Positions 36,701-51,100 of a stretch of 64,000 bases of DNA are shown here, piece after piece. The notes beneath the pieces are model-generated. The model made no database searches. It was not told where the DNA came from and saw nothing but the letters and a program-made list of their open reading frames with translations. Position 1 is the first letter of the stretch; each line of letters opens with the position of its first letter. The translations under genes and the position numbers were made by a program. Source of the stretch: Membranipora membranacea (Eukaryota > Bryozoa > Gymnolaemata > Cheilostomatida > Membraniporidae); assembly GCA_914767715.1 (NCBI GenBank), contig OU612075.1, forward strand, positions 22,630,001-22,694,000, given 5' to 3'.

Positions 36701-39700
36701 GGTATTGTAGTTTTAATCGATTGCTTTAGATGAGAAAATACCAATTCTGCATACATCAGGATAAAAATCAAGAATTTCGAGTCATGCGTCTAAAAAATAG
36801 CAATGCTGTTAACTTAGGTAATTTGGCTAATGTCCAGCGTGTTAGACATCAAAGGCGCTTTCATGGGTCAAAGAAAATCCTGTGATTGTAGGTGGTAAAC
36901 CATTAAATCAAGGTTTTAAATGCCATGTACATAATGCTTGAGAAGATGCTGTAAATGCAAGCACAATAAGTCAACACACTCCGATCACTCAACTAATTAA
37001 ACAAAAGAGCTCATTATAGCTTCTGCTTTGCTGTGATCCAACTTGAAATAAAATTTTGTTGATTTAGAAGAGGATTAATACTCTCAGAGACGTTGTGAAT
37101 TTGTATTTTGGATATTCTTGCTCACTGGCACTCCCGAATCAGCCCTGGATCTTAACAGATTAATGTAAAAATCAACATCACTGTTTGATCACTCTAGATA
37201 TACATCACATAATTGTATGAGATGTCTCAGAGGTGAGACTACTGGTTTTGTGTCAGAACAAACATCAACTGAAAATGTTTTGAAATAGCAATGTATGGGC
37301 TCATGAGGCTGTCTTTTGATGAGGTCTAAGAGACTTGGTGGGACTGAATGACTGACCAATAACAGTACAAACATCTAATTTTGAATCATTTTCATGACAT
37401 CTCTATAATCATGCCTGCTCTCCTAGCAGTCTTGAAGCCAGAGGGTTTACTGCTTCTAGCTATGACTTGGCAACATGTACAGTTACTGAAATGTCCCGAG
37501 GCCGATAAGTTTGGTACATATGACTAGTCATTGTAGGGTACTGAGGAGGATATCAGCTGGGTATAGTCAGGGTATAGTCAGGGTATAGTCAGGGTATTAT
37601 AACTGTATATGTGGTGTGGAGGGCTCTTGACAGCCTCTCAATATGTCAGGCTATTGTTAGAACACGATAAGCCTGCTGTGCACACAATGAATGGACATTC
37701 TGGTACGGTTTGGGAATGGCTTAGTTTTCTAAGCAGAACTGTTGTGAGTTACAAATAATACATAAAGATCTCTGCCAAAAAGGCAGAATTAATGGTGAGA
37801 GTTTTGAAAGATTTTGTGAGAAGTCTGCTGATGGCTACTGTTTCTGTGTTATTTGCTGCATATTGTCATTATCATAGTCACAACATAATAATAACATAAT
37901 AAAGAGCTTGTAAATCCACATAAAAGTCCAGTACAGCCCTTTGTACATCATAATCCTCCGAGCACGCAATCATTGTCCGGACTCTTTGACCCAAAGGCCA
38001 GGATGACAAGATTACAGTGTAACAACCTCAGACTCTGATTGACTGTGTCTCTCTGTAAGAAGATTTAGACTTCATAATGTCTGCTTACTTAGACAATCCT
38101 ATCAGAATACTACCTACATCTATTCAATGTCCCTGATCACCATTTAGTACAACGGGACCAAAGAATAATGCATTGACAGACTCATGTTTCACGCAGTTTT
38201 GTGGTTGATATGTTACTGAGTTATCTTACCTATCTATATTATATTTTACAGGTACAGTATTCCGGAGATGCCTCCTTCACACAGAATTCAGTCATACATC
38301 AGGAGTTAAATATTAATCTGAGAAAACTTAACAGTAACACGACGTCCCTCAGATGTGAACTATTTGACAGACAAGGTAAGACTAACAAGCTCCCAGGTTT
38401 GTTGCTCTTGAAGCTTTAAATAATGAAGCATGTACGAACGGGGTTATTCAAGCTCTTCCACATTCAGAGATCTTAGAACGTCTCACCAAGATGAGCAATT
38501 CATAACCTTCATCAGTCTAGGGGTATAATATTCGTAATATGAAGGATCAAAATATTTGTTCTCAATTTCAAAATAGTTGAAATGTTTTTGTCTGATATAC
38601 TCAGAGTCTATTTGGGTTTTGTCAATGAAGAGGGAGTTCATCAGTTCAGCAGTATGTTAGCACATGGTATTTCAAAATTGCTACATAATGTTGACATTTT
38701 TCAAAACCTTCATATTTTGTATCAAATTTGTCAACTAGCAAACTAGTAAAAAGCAAACAGAAACCTGTTGTTGATATTTATGACAACTGGTTGCATGTGG
38801 TTCGTGTCAAACACAAAATGTCAGCTGAGCTTGTACCTGTGGTGTTGACAATAGAGAACAAAGGTCTGGCACATGTCCACTCAGTCATGGTCGTGTGATG
38901 GACTCAGTATACAGAGATGCTATCAGTAACTCTATTCTTATACTATATTATATTATTAACTCGTTACCTTTCATAGACGCTCTGATTCCCAATAGCTTTA
39001 CTGATTTTTATCACAAAAATTAAGTAAATAGACACGCAAATTGAAGGTTTGAAAGTTAGTGCCCTGTGGACCGGTCAAAGGGATAGAGGAATAAGCGTTG
39101 TGATAAAAATATGATTCATTTTGATTATTAAGATAACGTCATTGACAGATACCTGGGACATAGTATCAGAGAGTAGGGCATCTGTTCTTACTCTGTGATA
39201 GTATGAAGATTAATCCATACCAAAATTCCTACAGAATATAACAATTAAATATGACAAAGAAAGAATATCAAAATATTTGCTCAACCCCATCTTCATTACC
39301 AGTTACTATGGTTTGATTGCTGAGCATTTTTTGTATTGTCTTGATGCTGACTTTAAAACAATGAATTGCTGACTTAACTCAAGGTTTTATCATGGTTTGT
39401 TTGCTGCAAAAACACACCAGCTCAACATGGCACATGTTCTTTTTCTAGAGTACCCGGTAGATTATCGGGGATGGACTCTGATGCCAACAGTATAAGGTTG
39501 TGTTGGACACTAAGGCTACTTTGTGCCCATCTAATTAAGCAGTCAGCCCAAAGGCCTCATCTATTGATCAGCTATTGATCTGCTGGTGATTGACATCTTG
39601 TAATACTGTCCTGATTTACCTGTCCCTTATATGTACTGAAAAGGTGCAAATATGGAGCATTGTGAGCAAACACTGAAACAGACTAAAACATTCCACCGAC

Positions 39701-42700
39701 CACTCACTACTCAATGGTTTCTGATGACAAGTTGAGCTTTGTGAATTTATTATTCACAGGACAGATCAATAAGTTTGTAAAGAAGACGCTAATGGTTTTA
39801 ATACCATTGATTCACATCATACTGCAGAAAAATGCGCTGCTGCCAACAGCGACGACAGCATTGGCAATAAGATTAACTAGAGGGGAAACAAGTTAAACCA
39901 ACCTTATGAAAAAAAACCTCAAGTCTGCTCGTACATGAAATTCAAACAGTTTTCTCCCCACTCAATCTGTTTATAATATTATTATTATTATTGCAGGTTA
40001 CTACAGAATCATTCTGAAGGAGCGCCTCACAGATGTCCAGATTAGCATCTCTAACTATATGGAGGTGACATGGGGAGATTACTACAAACTATCCAGCCTT
40101 CAGCAGAGTATATTCCCTTGCACAGATAACCTCGTCATTGACTTTACTAGACCCAAATGTGTAACAAGAGAAGACAACATTCACATGTTTGCAATAAAAG
40201 CTGGGGAGATTGTAGGACAGGTAAGAGCTGATACTTTTCAATATTGTGAGATTAGTAGAAGGAGTTGTTAAATATTACATCAGTAAAACAAGGAGCTGCC
40301 CCTCGATTTCAATGCGGAGCCTAGTCAGATTTTTACTGTTTGGCATGATAATCAGTACCATTAGTGACTCATTGCTGGTTGCAATGGCTTGTTTAATCTT
40401 CGGTCCTTAGTTCTGATCACATGTCAAGCTAAACAAAAGTTAGCTCTCCATTTGTTTGCATGTCAGTGTCATATTATCAATGTGTGAAGTCATTGGGATT
40501 TTATTCCTAAATCTACAAATATTGGCCTCAACAAAGTGGCCTAATCCTTACTACAAGTACAACCCCTAATAATCATAATCAATGATGTTTGTAACAGTAT
40601 TATTCTTGTCTTAGCACACTTTCTGGGAAGTTGTTTGATGGCGCTTATATTTGAATGGTCATGGTCCGCTTAAATAGCGCAACCAATCTCCGGTCTCTGG
40701 CCCTATCTGACATACAATCAAAGTACATTTTCTTTGTTTTAGCGTGAGATGGAGTATATGTATGAAGCAAAAGCTCGGGTGGGTGAGAGCTCCACTTCGT
40801 TTAGTTGTGATGATATTAGATCATATCATTGGAGAGCTCAGGCTATATCATACTGCTTCAGATACCAGACCGTAGCCTCTAATCAGGCTGTCACAGACCA
40901 TGAACTCTTCTGTATGCCGACAAACAAAACCATAGGTAAGTGTGAGCTCCACCACCAGAGATTACCTTATCAACAGATCATGGCCTATGCTAACACTGAA
41001 CACACTCTGGTGCTGGATTTAGTAGGTATACTAGTATTAGGTAATGGGTATTTTATTGTGTACCAATCATACTATTTTAAACTTCCTTGTACCGGGATAT
41101 TTAGACAGAGCTGCATACATTTAGTATGACAGGCTATTCAAAGCTAGTGGGTTTAATGGCTCAGGTAACAAACTGTACTGTACAAGTAATTTCCTGATAA
41201 AGTGGTCACAACTTGTCCAGATTATAAAGTTGTAAGCTGCTTACAAGACTATTCTCAGCAATGATGGTCCTGGTTTTTGTTATAATTTATTATTAATCAG
41301 ACAACCATGTTCTGATGTAAAAAGCCTCACATTATCTCCTGTTTAACAAGCTAGTGAGATTACACTGTATCTTTCTGTGTTACAGGTTTGCCAGTAGATG
41401 GACAGTGGTCTTCCTGGGCTGCTTGGTCTAAGTGTTCTGGTAACTGTGAGTGGGGCAGACAATCCCGATATAGATACTGTAATTCCCCTACACCATCCAA
41501 TGGTGGCAAGTTCTGTGAGGGAGGCGTATCAGTAGAGTGGAAAGAATGCCAAAGTGGCTGCAATCCAAGTAAGATTCTGATATTAATTTATGTGAATTTT
41601 AAGGCTAAATGGGTCTAATGTTTCCATATCCAATATCAAAATCCATAGCATTATGAAATTTGAGCGAATAAATCAGTCCTGTTTAGCAAACTTTTGTTAC
41701 TTTTTCATCTTTTGCATCTGTAAGATTTTTTATGTTATTTTTAAGTTGTGAGCCCGGAGACGCCATCTATTGTCATACCGAGTAGACCATCAGACAAGAT
41801 CCCTGACTGCTGGTGTGACTGCTCTCTTACTAAGCCTGTAGGAGTTCTCATACCTGGGAGGTAAGAAAATCATCTATCTTTTATGCAGGGCGACTAAACT
41901 CTTATCATAAATGTAGATAAAAATGGTTTATTTTCACCTTAAAAACACATTCATGTTTTAAATTCTGCTAGGGATTATAAATGACTTGGTAATTGATTGA
42001 GAACCTCTCTTGTATAAAGACAATATCTTTATTGTACTAAAATTTACTTTTACTTTTAACTTGAATTTCGCATTTACAGGAAATGTGTGGGGTCTACAGA
42101 CTTCAGAGTCCACATTAAGTGGCTGATACAAGTAAACTTAGATTCTACTATGAAACTGAATATTACTGCATTCAAGTGGAGCCTGGCTAGCCAGTCCCTC
42201 AAGGTGAGATAACTACATGATCAGAATCGTGAACATGATTATACTATGAATGTTCTGTGATGAGTATTGTAGAGGAATTTATCGAAAACCGTTAGTGAAA
42301 AAAATTAGAGAGACAAAGGCGCTGGACTTTTGTTTATCAGCTTGCTGATTCTTGCATCAACTTATGTATATTATATATCCTTTCAGATCGCAGGCATTCT
42401 AATTATATTTTAACCTAACTAAAAAATACCTGCTGCTTATTTCCAGGTGCGAGATGGATCAGGTTATAATGGTCAGTTATTATTAGATCTAAAAGGAAAC
42501 AAAGACTCATCAGATCAGTCAGTTATCTCCTCCGGTAATTCTCTGCATATAGAGTTCATGTCTACAGAACCAGTCCCTGCTCATCCTGATCTATTTATCA
42601 TCTCATATCATATTATAGGTAAGTAATATATAATAATACACATATATAAGTGTCGTCTTCTCTTCTAGTGTGGTAAGAGAATTTTGTTATGCCGATAGTT

Positions 42701-45700
42701 TCAACTTGATGGTAATTCAAAACAGGTGGTATTCTTGAAAGGAACTCACAAATTGTATATTCCTACTATCAAAATATGGTCAAAAAACCAAGATTAATTT
42801 GTTACTACAGTATACCATTCATGGCATGTGTTGTTTATTATCACAATCAATCCTTACTGTTGTCTTCTCTTTGCAGTACCTGATGCCAGTTCAGCTTTAC
42901 CTCCTATAGCTAACATAGCCCGAGAAGATGAGCCTGTGTGGAGGTTACCTGCGATAGTAGCTGGTAGTGTCGGTGGTTTCGTGATTGTGATCACACTTAT
43001 CGGTGTCTGCGCTTACAAGAGAGTCAACACAGCCAGGACCCCCACAGTCAACAGGACTAAACAGTCTGTTAATATGGATACTAGTCCTAACCATGTCGTT
43101 ATACAGGTAAGAAGGCAAACAGTTAAAGTTAATGAATACCTCTACGTCAGCATACAAAAACAGTCTAAATATTAATTCTATCAGCATCACTCTAGTAAAA
43201 TTGAGTGACAATAATTGAGTCACTGTTGTGGTGATTAATTATTATATCAAAGTTAAGTATGGGTGCTTCAATCTTACCAAAGGCAATCTAACCAAAATTC
43301 ACCTTTGTCGTGAGAGCAAGGAGTTAACTCCTTAGTGAAAGTACAAAGGTTTTGATTGGAGAGAGCATAACTTCATCATACCTCACGCAATGTTAATATC
43401 TATCATCCACAGGTACAGAACGGAGACTACACTAATTTTGGAGACGTGACGATCGCTCCGTCAGTACAAACTGTGAAATCCAGCAAGAAATCGGCGGCTG
43501 AGAGAGAGAAGGAGAAACGACGTCATCGAGACAAAGACAACAATCTGGAAGGTTAGTGTTAAATATCGTTACCTAGCTTCGTCGGGGGAATTCATTTTCC
43601 CTGGTTTCATCAATACCCGTTTGAGCACAGTGTACGAGTTTCACCTCTGCATTATCTTACAGAAGGGTACAATCTCAAATTGTGAATTTTCTGAAAACTT
43701 TTTCAATGCATGTGAAATTACACAATCCCTGATTATTGATTTTCCAGCAATATTGGAGAATGGAATACTGAACCCACCGCTTCCAGATCCTTATCATGTT
43801 AAACCAGAAGATTTCCTCCATGATACAGACCTACTACATCACAGAAATAACACTGTAGACAAACAGAAACTACATAAATCTGCTCACAAACAGGCCTCCA
43901 AACAGGTGAGAAATTCATTTCAGAGTAATAGACATTTCCTTACTAGGAAAAGGATACACTATGATGCCGTCATTATACAGTTATAAGCTCAACACTGAGT
44001 ATATGAGGGAGTTGTCCTCCTTTGAAGTTAGTGTTGCCAACTTGTCTCAGTTTGTCATTATTACTTAGCCCAGGGTTGAACTCCTGAGTAATTGCAACAA
44101 TATGAAGTGTAAGACATCTCAATTGTTTCTTTGCTTTTAGAAGAAAAGAAGACGACCTAAGCACAGAAGGGGTGGGTATGATGACCCCCGAGAAGTTGAT
44201 AAGCTTATCAGTAGTCTACCTCTAGGTTCTCAGTCTTACCCTGCGATGCTAGACCCTGATAGGTAAGATGATTGTTTTTGTTTTGGCAAAATCTAGTCTG
44301 ATTCCAGATGGTGTCATGTGTATCATGTGATCGATACATAGGCCTATATCGAAAAAGCCACCATGATATGATCTTAAATTGAATTTAGTTATCAACAGGA
44401 GTTTGAGATTCATTAGCAATACAACCTCGTACACACATCTTCTTCCATAAAATACATGGGTTTGCTGTCGTGTTGCAAAACTTTGGTGGAATATCTTCTG
44501 ATAAATTTCTTGACATGTTTCTTAGCTCTGATAGTTTCCCATTACTCCAAATTTCTACTACCGCGAAAGCGTAAGTTTTTTTACTGTTTGTGGTAAAATA
44601 TATTTTTCCTCAAAGCTTTTGATGTTGTATATAGCTTTCGTTGTGTATTCCCATTATTTGCTTTTTAAGCCAGATATTCTCATAATTGTTGGAGCCTGAT
44701 AGCGGCCTTTCCTACTCATCATTATATCAATTTGTTTTTGCCAACAACTTGAAGACTTCACATAGACCAAAACTTACAAAGTCACACGTAGTTATGTAGC
44801 AGTAATTGACTGGCTGCAAAATGATTTGGTCTACGTGAAGTACGATAGAAAACACAGTTGGTAGTCTTTGACCCAACAGTATACACTGTCAAATAGTGTA
44901 TTTTGCCAATATGCGTAAAATGATCAAGATGTATAAATACTGATTATCCTTTCTTTGTAGTGAGTACAGAGCCCTCATCAATCATCTCTCCTCTACGACT
45001 ACAGACTCTCCTCTTAATCAGAGCGAGCAGATAAACACCTCAGCTGAGATACATCTCGTCCCTCATACTACGCCTGTACAGGATTCTAGTCAGGAATTAT
45101 CTCCCCTTATATCTCCTAACGGCCAACGGTAAGCCAGCAATAATGATTGCGGTCTGGGCAATGCATGAGTCAGCAGTGATCTGTCTGCTGTCTGGGTTAT
45201 GTGTGTATAGGCTGATGATGTTAGGTTTGAAGTTCATAGCTGAAACCAATTTGGGGGTCTCCAATAATTTCTTTATTGGGTTTTTTCCTTAATTTTCGTG
45301 TGAAGTTTTGGTACAAAGTTTATTCCTCCACTCATCCTGTGGGATTTTAAGGAAATTATAATCGTTGCCGTTGTCAAAAGTAAGATGAACACACTACAGA
45401 TGCTGATTTCTGATCTTGATATGATGCTGATCTTGAAATTGTTTGAAATGGAGATTACATCATATGACCTTCAACTGTTTCAATTTTGGACACGGCACAT
45501 ATTGTGCTCAAATATTATTCTCAGTACTATAAATCAGACTGAAAGTTCGATTGACAATGCATTGGTATTGAGTTTCACAAACTTTGTAAACTGAATTAAA
45601 AACTTTTGACCCAAGTTGCTTGACGGTCTCTTTACACAGTGCAGATAATATAACCCGATTACGTAGGAGTTGTTGCCAAACAAGTATTGATGCCAACATT

Positions 45701-46526
45701 TTGTAATAGGCGAAATCAGAATGACAAATTCACTTAGAATTTGGCAATAAAACCTAATTCGATATTCCCATATTGCTATCGATTGTTGACCTTGTGATTT
45801 TGTTGATATTTCAGGTCACCATGTTTAGATGATGGTTATAACTCACTGGCTAACACAGGATCCACACAATCAAACCTATCATCTCGAGGACGTGAGCCTC
45901 TCGACCCGCCCAGACTCAACAGAATAAAAGAAAAGAATAGCAGCCGGAGTGAGAACTCCTCAGAGTTGTCTCCTAAGTTACCAGATAGGACAGAGCAGAG
46001 ACACAGCGTTCATAGCTGCGGTGTTACTACACCTCGCATACATAGACACAGTACACATAGCTGTAGAACAGAGCCAGCCTCGGGTGCAGGCGGACTTAAC
46101 ACTAACAATAACAGTAATGTCGAGGAGGAGTTACACCACTCACACCTAACATGTCCTCTGCAGAGACCGGACGGGCAGAGTGATAACGAGGAGTCTCACA
46201 GTGCAGACAAATCACTACCTACACCGCCGCTAACCTCGACGGAGAACTCTGCACAATCCTCACCTAAACTCATCCTGCCATCTCTAGCTCCACCTACTGT
46301 GTTTGCAGATAAACTCAATGATAGCCATACCCCAAAGCCTGCAGAGGGCCCGAGGCTAATGTATATAAAAAGGGCGGGCAGTCAGACTACCCCCTCGCAG
46401 TCCACAAACTCTGACAGTTATGAGTACGATGATTTTTTACCTCCTCCTGTAAGTGAGGACCCATTATTAGAGGATTCAATGTGGCCGTCTCCCCCTATTA
46501 GTGAAGAGCACTCGTTTCTATCCTAA
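30766..46526 (+). CDS. Type I membrane receptor, THSD1-like, with TSP1 repeat and CUB domain (1,060 aa)
   Basis: Seventeen exons: 30766-30820, 34774-34947, 36135-36379, 38252-38375, 39997-40220, 40743-40935, 41386-41568, 41746-41860, 42080-42203, 42447-42618, 42877-43106, 43413-43551, 43748-43905, 44141-44262, 44526-44570, 44961-45128, 45815-46526 (3,183 nt, all phases close). Residues 1-19 form a signal peptide (MESHRLIAVAASLLLLHCG). Residues 20-338 resemble the THSD1 ectodomain in block order (EFPC-type Ig-like strand, WPxFxxxL, FxxPKCVT, CDDIRSYHW to YCF). A TSP1 repeat follows (about 343-397; WSSWAAWSKCSGNC), then a CUB-like domain (about 415-536; RDGSGYNGQLL, ISSGNSLHIEF) and one span (about 561-583). 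The cytoplasmic tail of about 477 residues is basic, His/Ser/Pro-rich, with KKRRRPKHRR and a duplicated PPPVSE/PPISEE end. Vertebrate THSD1, an endothelial adhesion regulator, lacks a CUB domain, so orthology is probable but unproven. Confidence 0.88.
30821..34773 (+). other. Intron 1 of the THSD1-like receptor gene
   Basis: A 3.95-kb intron separates the signal-peptide exon from the rest. It is AT-rich with a 28-bp perfect palindrome at 32071-32098 and a C-rich run near 31756. I see no gene in it. Its size and position would suit regulatory elements, but none is identifiable by eye. Confidence 0.6.
32071..32098. repeat. 28-bp perfect palindrome
   Basis: The arms cagagactatagat and atctatagtctctg are exact complements with no spacer. 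It is in intron 1 of the receptor gene. No function can be read from it. Confidence 0.85.
37556..37597. repeat. 11-bp tandem repeat
   Basis: The unit ggtatagtcag is repeated about 3.5 times in the receptor intron between the exons at 36379 and 38252. No coding role. Confidence 0.75.
44526..44570 (+). other. 45-nt symmetric exon in the receptor tail, possible cassette
   Basis: Exon 15 encodes 15 residues (SDSFPLLQISTTAK core). It enters and leaves in phase 2, so the exons at 44262 and 44961 join in frame with or without it. It has a usable acceptor (cttag) and a good donor (gtaagt). Alternative inclusion is inferred. Confidence 0.55.
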
Positions 46527-48143
46527 CCGAAGGTCAAGTTTTCCATTTTTACAATCACTCTTTGATAGAATTACACCAATGTAATCTTACAGTGCATAGT
46601 GAACTCACTCAGCTCACAGCTAAACATTCTCTATGTGATCTCTCTAACCAAGGCCCAAGGGGGTCAAGGTCCAATTAGTTGCTCAGACTATAAGCACTTT
46701 TTTCTTCTTATTTTTAAAATAAGTCTCTATCACGATCGTTTTTCAATTTTCTTAGACATGTCACAACATAATTTATTATTTGTTAGAGTGTCACGTAACT
46801 TGGGTGTGGACGGCTACGTGTTTTTTTTTATACATTTCACATTTTTATGATCTTCAGTTGGAGTAACTCCAGTCAAAGTAATCTTATACCAATAAATAAG
46901 ATTTATGTTATCAGAAATAATTTGTTTGGTTTTATCCCGGCAGGCTGACACATTGCTGGAAGTCATAAATTCTCAGATCCGTATGTGACTCCGTGATGTG
47001 ACAAGCTGCGATTAAAGTTCTCACAGCTAAAAATCAACATCTGCACAGCAAGTATTCAAAGTTTGACCAGAGTTTTGAGAGTTCTCATGAGTTGAAACTT
47101 AACTGATAGGATAGATTGTGCCAAAATACTGCAAATGCTTGTAAAAAAATGAATTAATTTATTACAAACTCATGCAGAGGTGCACACTCACATTTAGTGA
47201 TTGAAAATACGTAAAAAATGTAATCTCAGTGATCTTCAAACTGATTAAATTTCTCAGATTAACCGCAGTGTTATTTATTGAATGATAAACAGGGAACCAG
47301 ATTGCCAAGTCAGGAAACTCAGGTCTTAACTTTGTAATGACTCTCAGGTGTTGGCTGTGAGAGCCTACCAGGGTGGTTGTTGTGGTTTGATATAAGATTA
47401 TTAAATCTAGCTGATCTCTGGCTGTGAGGTAGCAACTCAATTCATTCACTGGTCAACTGTGTATTATCTCAGAAAGACAGAACAACACTCTGTCGCTTGA
47501 AGTGCAGCAGTAAACTTGATATGTGCGATAATCCCTGTGAGAGAAATCAGCATAAGAACATACTAAGGGTGAGTGTAGTGTAGTGTAATCTTAGCCATCT
47601 CATTGTGAAAACATAATCTCAAAATTTTGCTCGTTACTATTTTGTCTGTGAATTTCTCCTGTTGCTCATTTTCGTTAACACTTAAATACTATATCGCGAC
47701 AGGGGTTGGCGTGATATTTCATCTGTTAACTTTGTTACTTTTTGCCAACCATGACTCACCTGAAGACTTAGAAGACGTAGTTGGAAGACGAGACAAACAT
47801 CAGAGTAATGTGTCTCATATTATCAGTTCTGTAAACATGTCTACATTTACTGTGCCCTCCCGCCCAAAATAAACCACAGATTCAGTCTGAAACTGACAGC
47901 ACATGGTTAATATTACAATAAGCACGGATCATGACAAATTTCCTTGTACGTAGGTGGGGACGGCACATCAGCTGACTCAAAACTAAAATAGACTGTCACT
48001 TATTAGATTAGAATGTTGTTTTGTTGAGTGATGTAACTTTGATTGTTGATATCACTCTAACAGGATAGGGAGATATAAGATGCTGCTGACTCTCAGTGTG
48101 ATATATAGTTATACGCTGCCTGCTGCCGGAGACTGGTGAAGTC
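46527..48143. other. Intergenic region between the receptor and the acidic secreted protein gene
   Basis: Holds the receptor 3' UTR (AATAAA near 46892) and the promoter of the next gene. A gatatata string near 48102 is about 40 bases before the next ATG and could be a TATA box, but spacing to the ATG would leave a very short leader. No coding sequence is supported. Confidence 0.5.
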
Positions 48144-51100
48144 ATGAAGCTCTCTTACGCAGCGTTACTCTTAGTGATTGTGCTGACTCTGGTATGTTAT
48201 TATGAACTTTATTAACCACCGATCAATGCATGAAGCAAATAAGACCATGTGAAAACAACAAAAAATAAAAAAAGCAATAAGAAGGCATTGACATATTTAT
48301 GCATATTTATAAAAAAGCTTTTTCTGCTAAGAGCAGTGTTGGATTTAGGGAGGGTCATGGTTTTGTCATCAATATTATTGCATAACGACTGTGATACGCA
48401 TAAAACATTGGCTCATTAATTTAGCTTGAGAAACGCACTTTTGCTGCTTTTGTTATTTGGCTAGTTTTCCAATAATTTGCAGCTATCGGTCTGAAATTAA
48501 AACAAAAGGCTGCAAGCGTTTTCTGGCTACAAAGGGAATCTAACCTCTGAAAAGTTGTTCCCGAATAGCGCAGGAGTATGTTTTGGGCAAAAATGATTGT
48601 TTTTTGGCCATTTTGATGGGTAAATCAAGTTTACAATATTGAACATGCAACGTCATTCAGCTATGCCTGACGCCTGGTAGTTATAATGTAGCTATATCAA
48701 ATAATCTGTACATTAATGAGAAAGTGATAATTGATATTCATAAAGATGGAGATTATTAAACTACATTGTTACTTAATATTTATCAAAGTAAGCCTTCCTG
48801 GTTAAACCTTGCCAGCTTTGTTACAGTTCATGATCATGGAAGATAATCCTTCCCTTGCCCCCCCCCCCCCCGCACTTCTTTTACTTGCAGCATTTCTCTT
48901 TTTTCCTTCTAAATTTGTAATTTAAATGTTTTCACTTTACAGGTGTCGAGCATTAATGCCAGAAGAGAAAAACCCAAAAAGCATGGTAGGTTGGTCGCTA
49001 ATGACAGCTATTGATTGTTATGCAAACATGATGAAATAGTCAGAGATGTTTTAAGTTGATGGTATAAGATTTATCTGAGCAGCCGCACAAAGTCGGGGAG
49101 AGGGGGGCTGTGATATGGTGAGCTTAGCTAATACTCAATGTAATCAACCTGAACTTACATTTTTGTGGTAGAGATAGATGTATTATGATAAGAATATTGT
49201 ATATTTTACATAGGAAGAAAGAAATCCTATTTAGGACAAGCATACGATGTCGTAAACAGATTTGACGGAGCCAGAACGATCTACGATACATTAGGGTGGG
49301 TATATACAGTACATTAGGACGAGTATGTACAGTACATTATTACCGGCAAAAAACCGGTAGCAAAGAAAGTGAATTTACTTATAAAACACAGAACCATAAT
49401 AATTTAAAACTTCAGCAATGATTCCTGCGGTATTATTAATACACCCATCATATGCTATTCAGGGGGGTCTTTTAATTAGAACGAGTGATCCTTTACTAAA
49501 GCAAGTTATCACTATCATTTCGCTCAAAACTATCACTCACTCGGTGTTTCAATTAGAGAAAATCGCTCCCAAATTGCTCACTCAGAATGTATTTAGTTCC
49601 ATCAAGTGACTGAGCGATCTGAAAGCGAGACCCCTAGCAGGTATCGCTCACTCACTGAGTGAGTGATAAGAGTGCAATTTTGGCTGTTTCTAATTGAAAG
49701 AACCCCCAGTGCCCCTTTCGGGACCAATGAGAATATGCTTACATAAGGCTTGATTCAACTATCATTGTATGAGGTGAGCTTGGACAACCTAGGGTTATGT
49801 ATGAAGAGCTCACCACCATTAGCAGCTTGGGGGGTGACCGGGATTGAAACCTGAAACTCTCAGGTTGAGCAGCCCAAATCCTGGCCACTCTGCCACCAAT
49901 CCAAACGCACTGTTTTGACAGAGAGTCTGATATAGATTAATTTGCAAAGAGCCTGCAACTATGTTGTTATGCTCATTTTATCAAATTAATTTTACATCAT
50001 TCATCTGATCAGTTTATGACACTAGTGCAATGAAATGCCAATCATAAGGTAAAACAACAATCCATAATCCTACTGACTTGTTTTATTCTCTGATCTTTTG
50101 TCCAGCATTCATCAAGGTCATAATAAAGAGAGAACATTCTGGCCGATTGACTCACGACCAGAATTTGAGTTACCTGATATTAACTTGGACTTAAATGGAG
50201 AGATAACAGCAGATAAAGTTAGGGAGATAATCGCTGGTAGGTGGAGACAATATCAGTATTAATCCATTTCCCTGCATTTGGAGTTATTACCCCTCGAATG
50301 GTCAACAGGCAAAAACTAATGACAAAAGATCTGATGAAACCTCAACCATGTAATTTTTTTTTAAAGGTCACATAGGCCCAATATGTTGCTAGACTAAAAT
50401 TAGTGATTGCCTTTTCTCTAGATCATCTGGTGAATTAAACCTTATTATAAGTATATATTTATATATATATATATCACTATCGTTTTAATGACGATCAAGT
50501 ATCAACTGAATAATAACTGACTCTGTGTTATATTTGAGCAGCTGCGGTGAATTCATCGCCTGATGACTATGAGCACCTACAGGCTCTGCTTGAAAAAGGG
50601 ATCGCCACAGCAATCAATGGGCAGTATAATGGTGACCCAGATTGGCAGCCGACAGATTGGGACTGGAGAGGTAACGGGTGGGACTCACAGACCACAGACT
50701 GGATAGATGTAGACTGGCAGCCGGATGAGAACTCTGAGAGTTGGGATGATATTACCTGGAACTGGGTGACGGATGAGTCGTCCGAGTCCTCTGAATCTTC
50801 TGAGTCTGATAGTGAAGAGAGAGGCTGGTGGAGCAGCTCTGATGAATCAAGCGATTCAGAATCTTCGGATGTGTCAAGTTCATCTGAAGATGATGATGAC
50901 TCCATGAAAAATTCTAAATCTTCAGAACACAAACATGGAAAAGGCAAAGGATCCAAGGAGCACAAACATGGCAAAGGATCAAAGGAGCACAAGCATGACA
51001 AAGGAAAAGGATCCAAGGAGCACAAGCATGGAAAGAGATCGAAGGAGCACAAACCTGGCAAAGGATCTAGAGAGAAAAAACATTCTCATTCTCATTCTCA

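Noticed and set aside
45966-46526. 186-codon frame as a stand-alone gene
   Set aside because: It is the in-frame 3' part of the last receptor exon, which starts at 45815.
50567-51061. 164-codon open frame on the minus strand
   Set aside because: It is the antisense shadow of the Ser/Glu/Lys/His-rich exon 5; its Leu/Cys-rich repeats only mirror the coding repeat.
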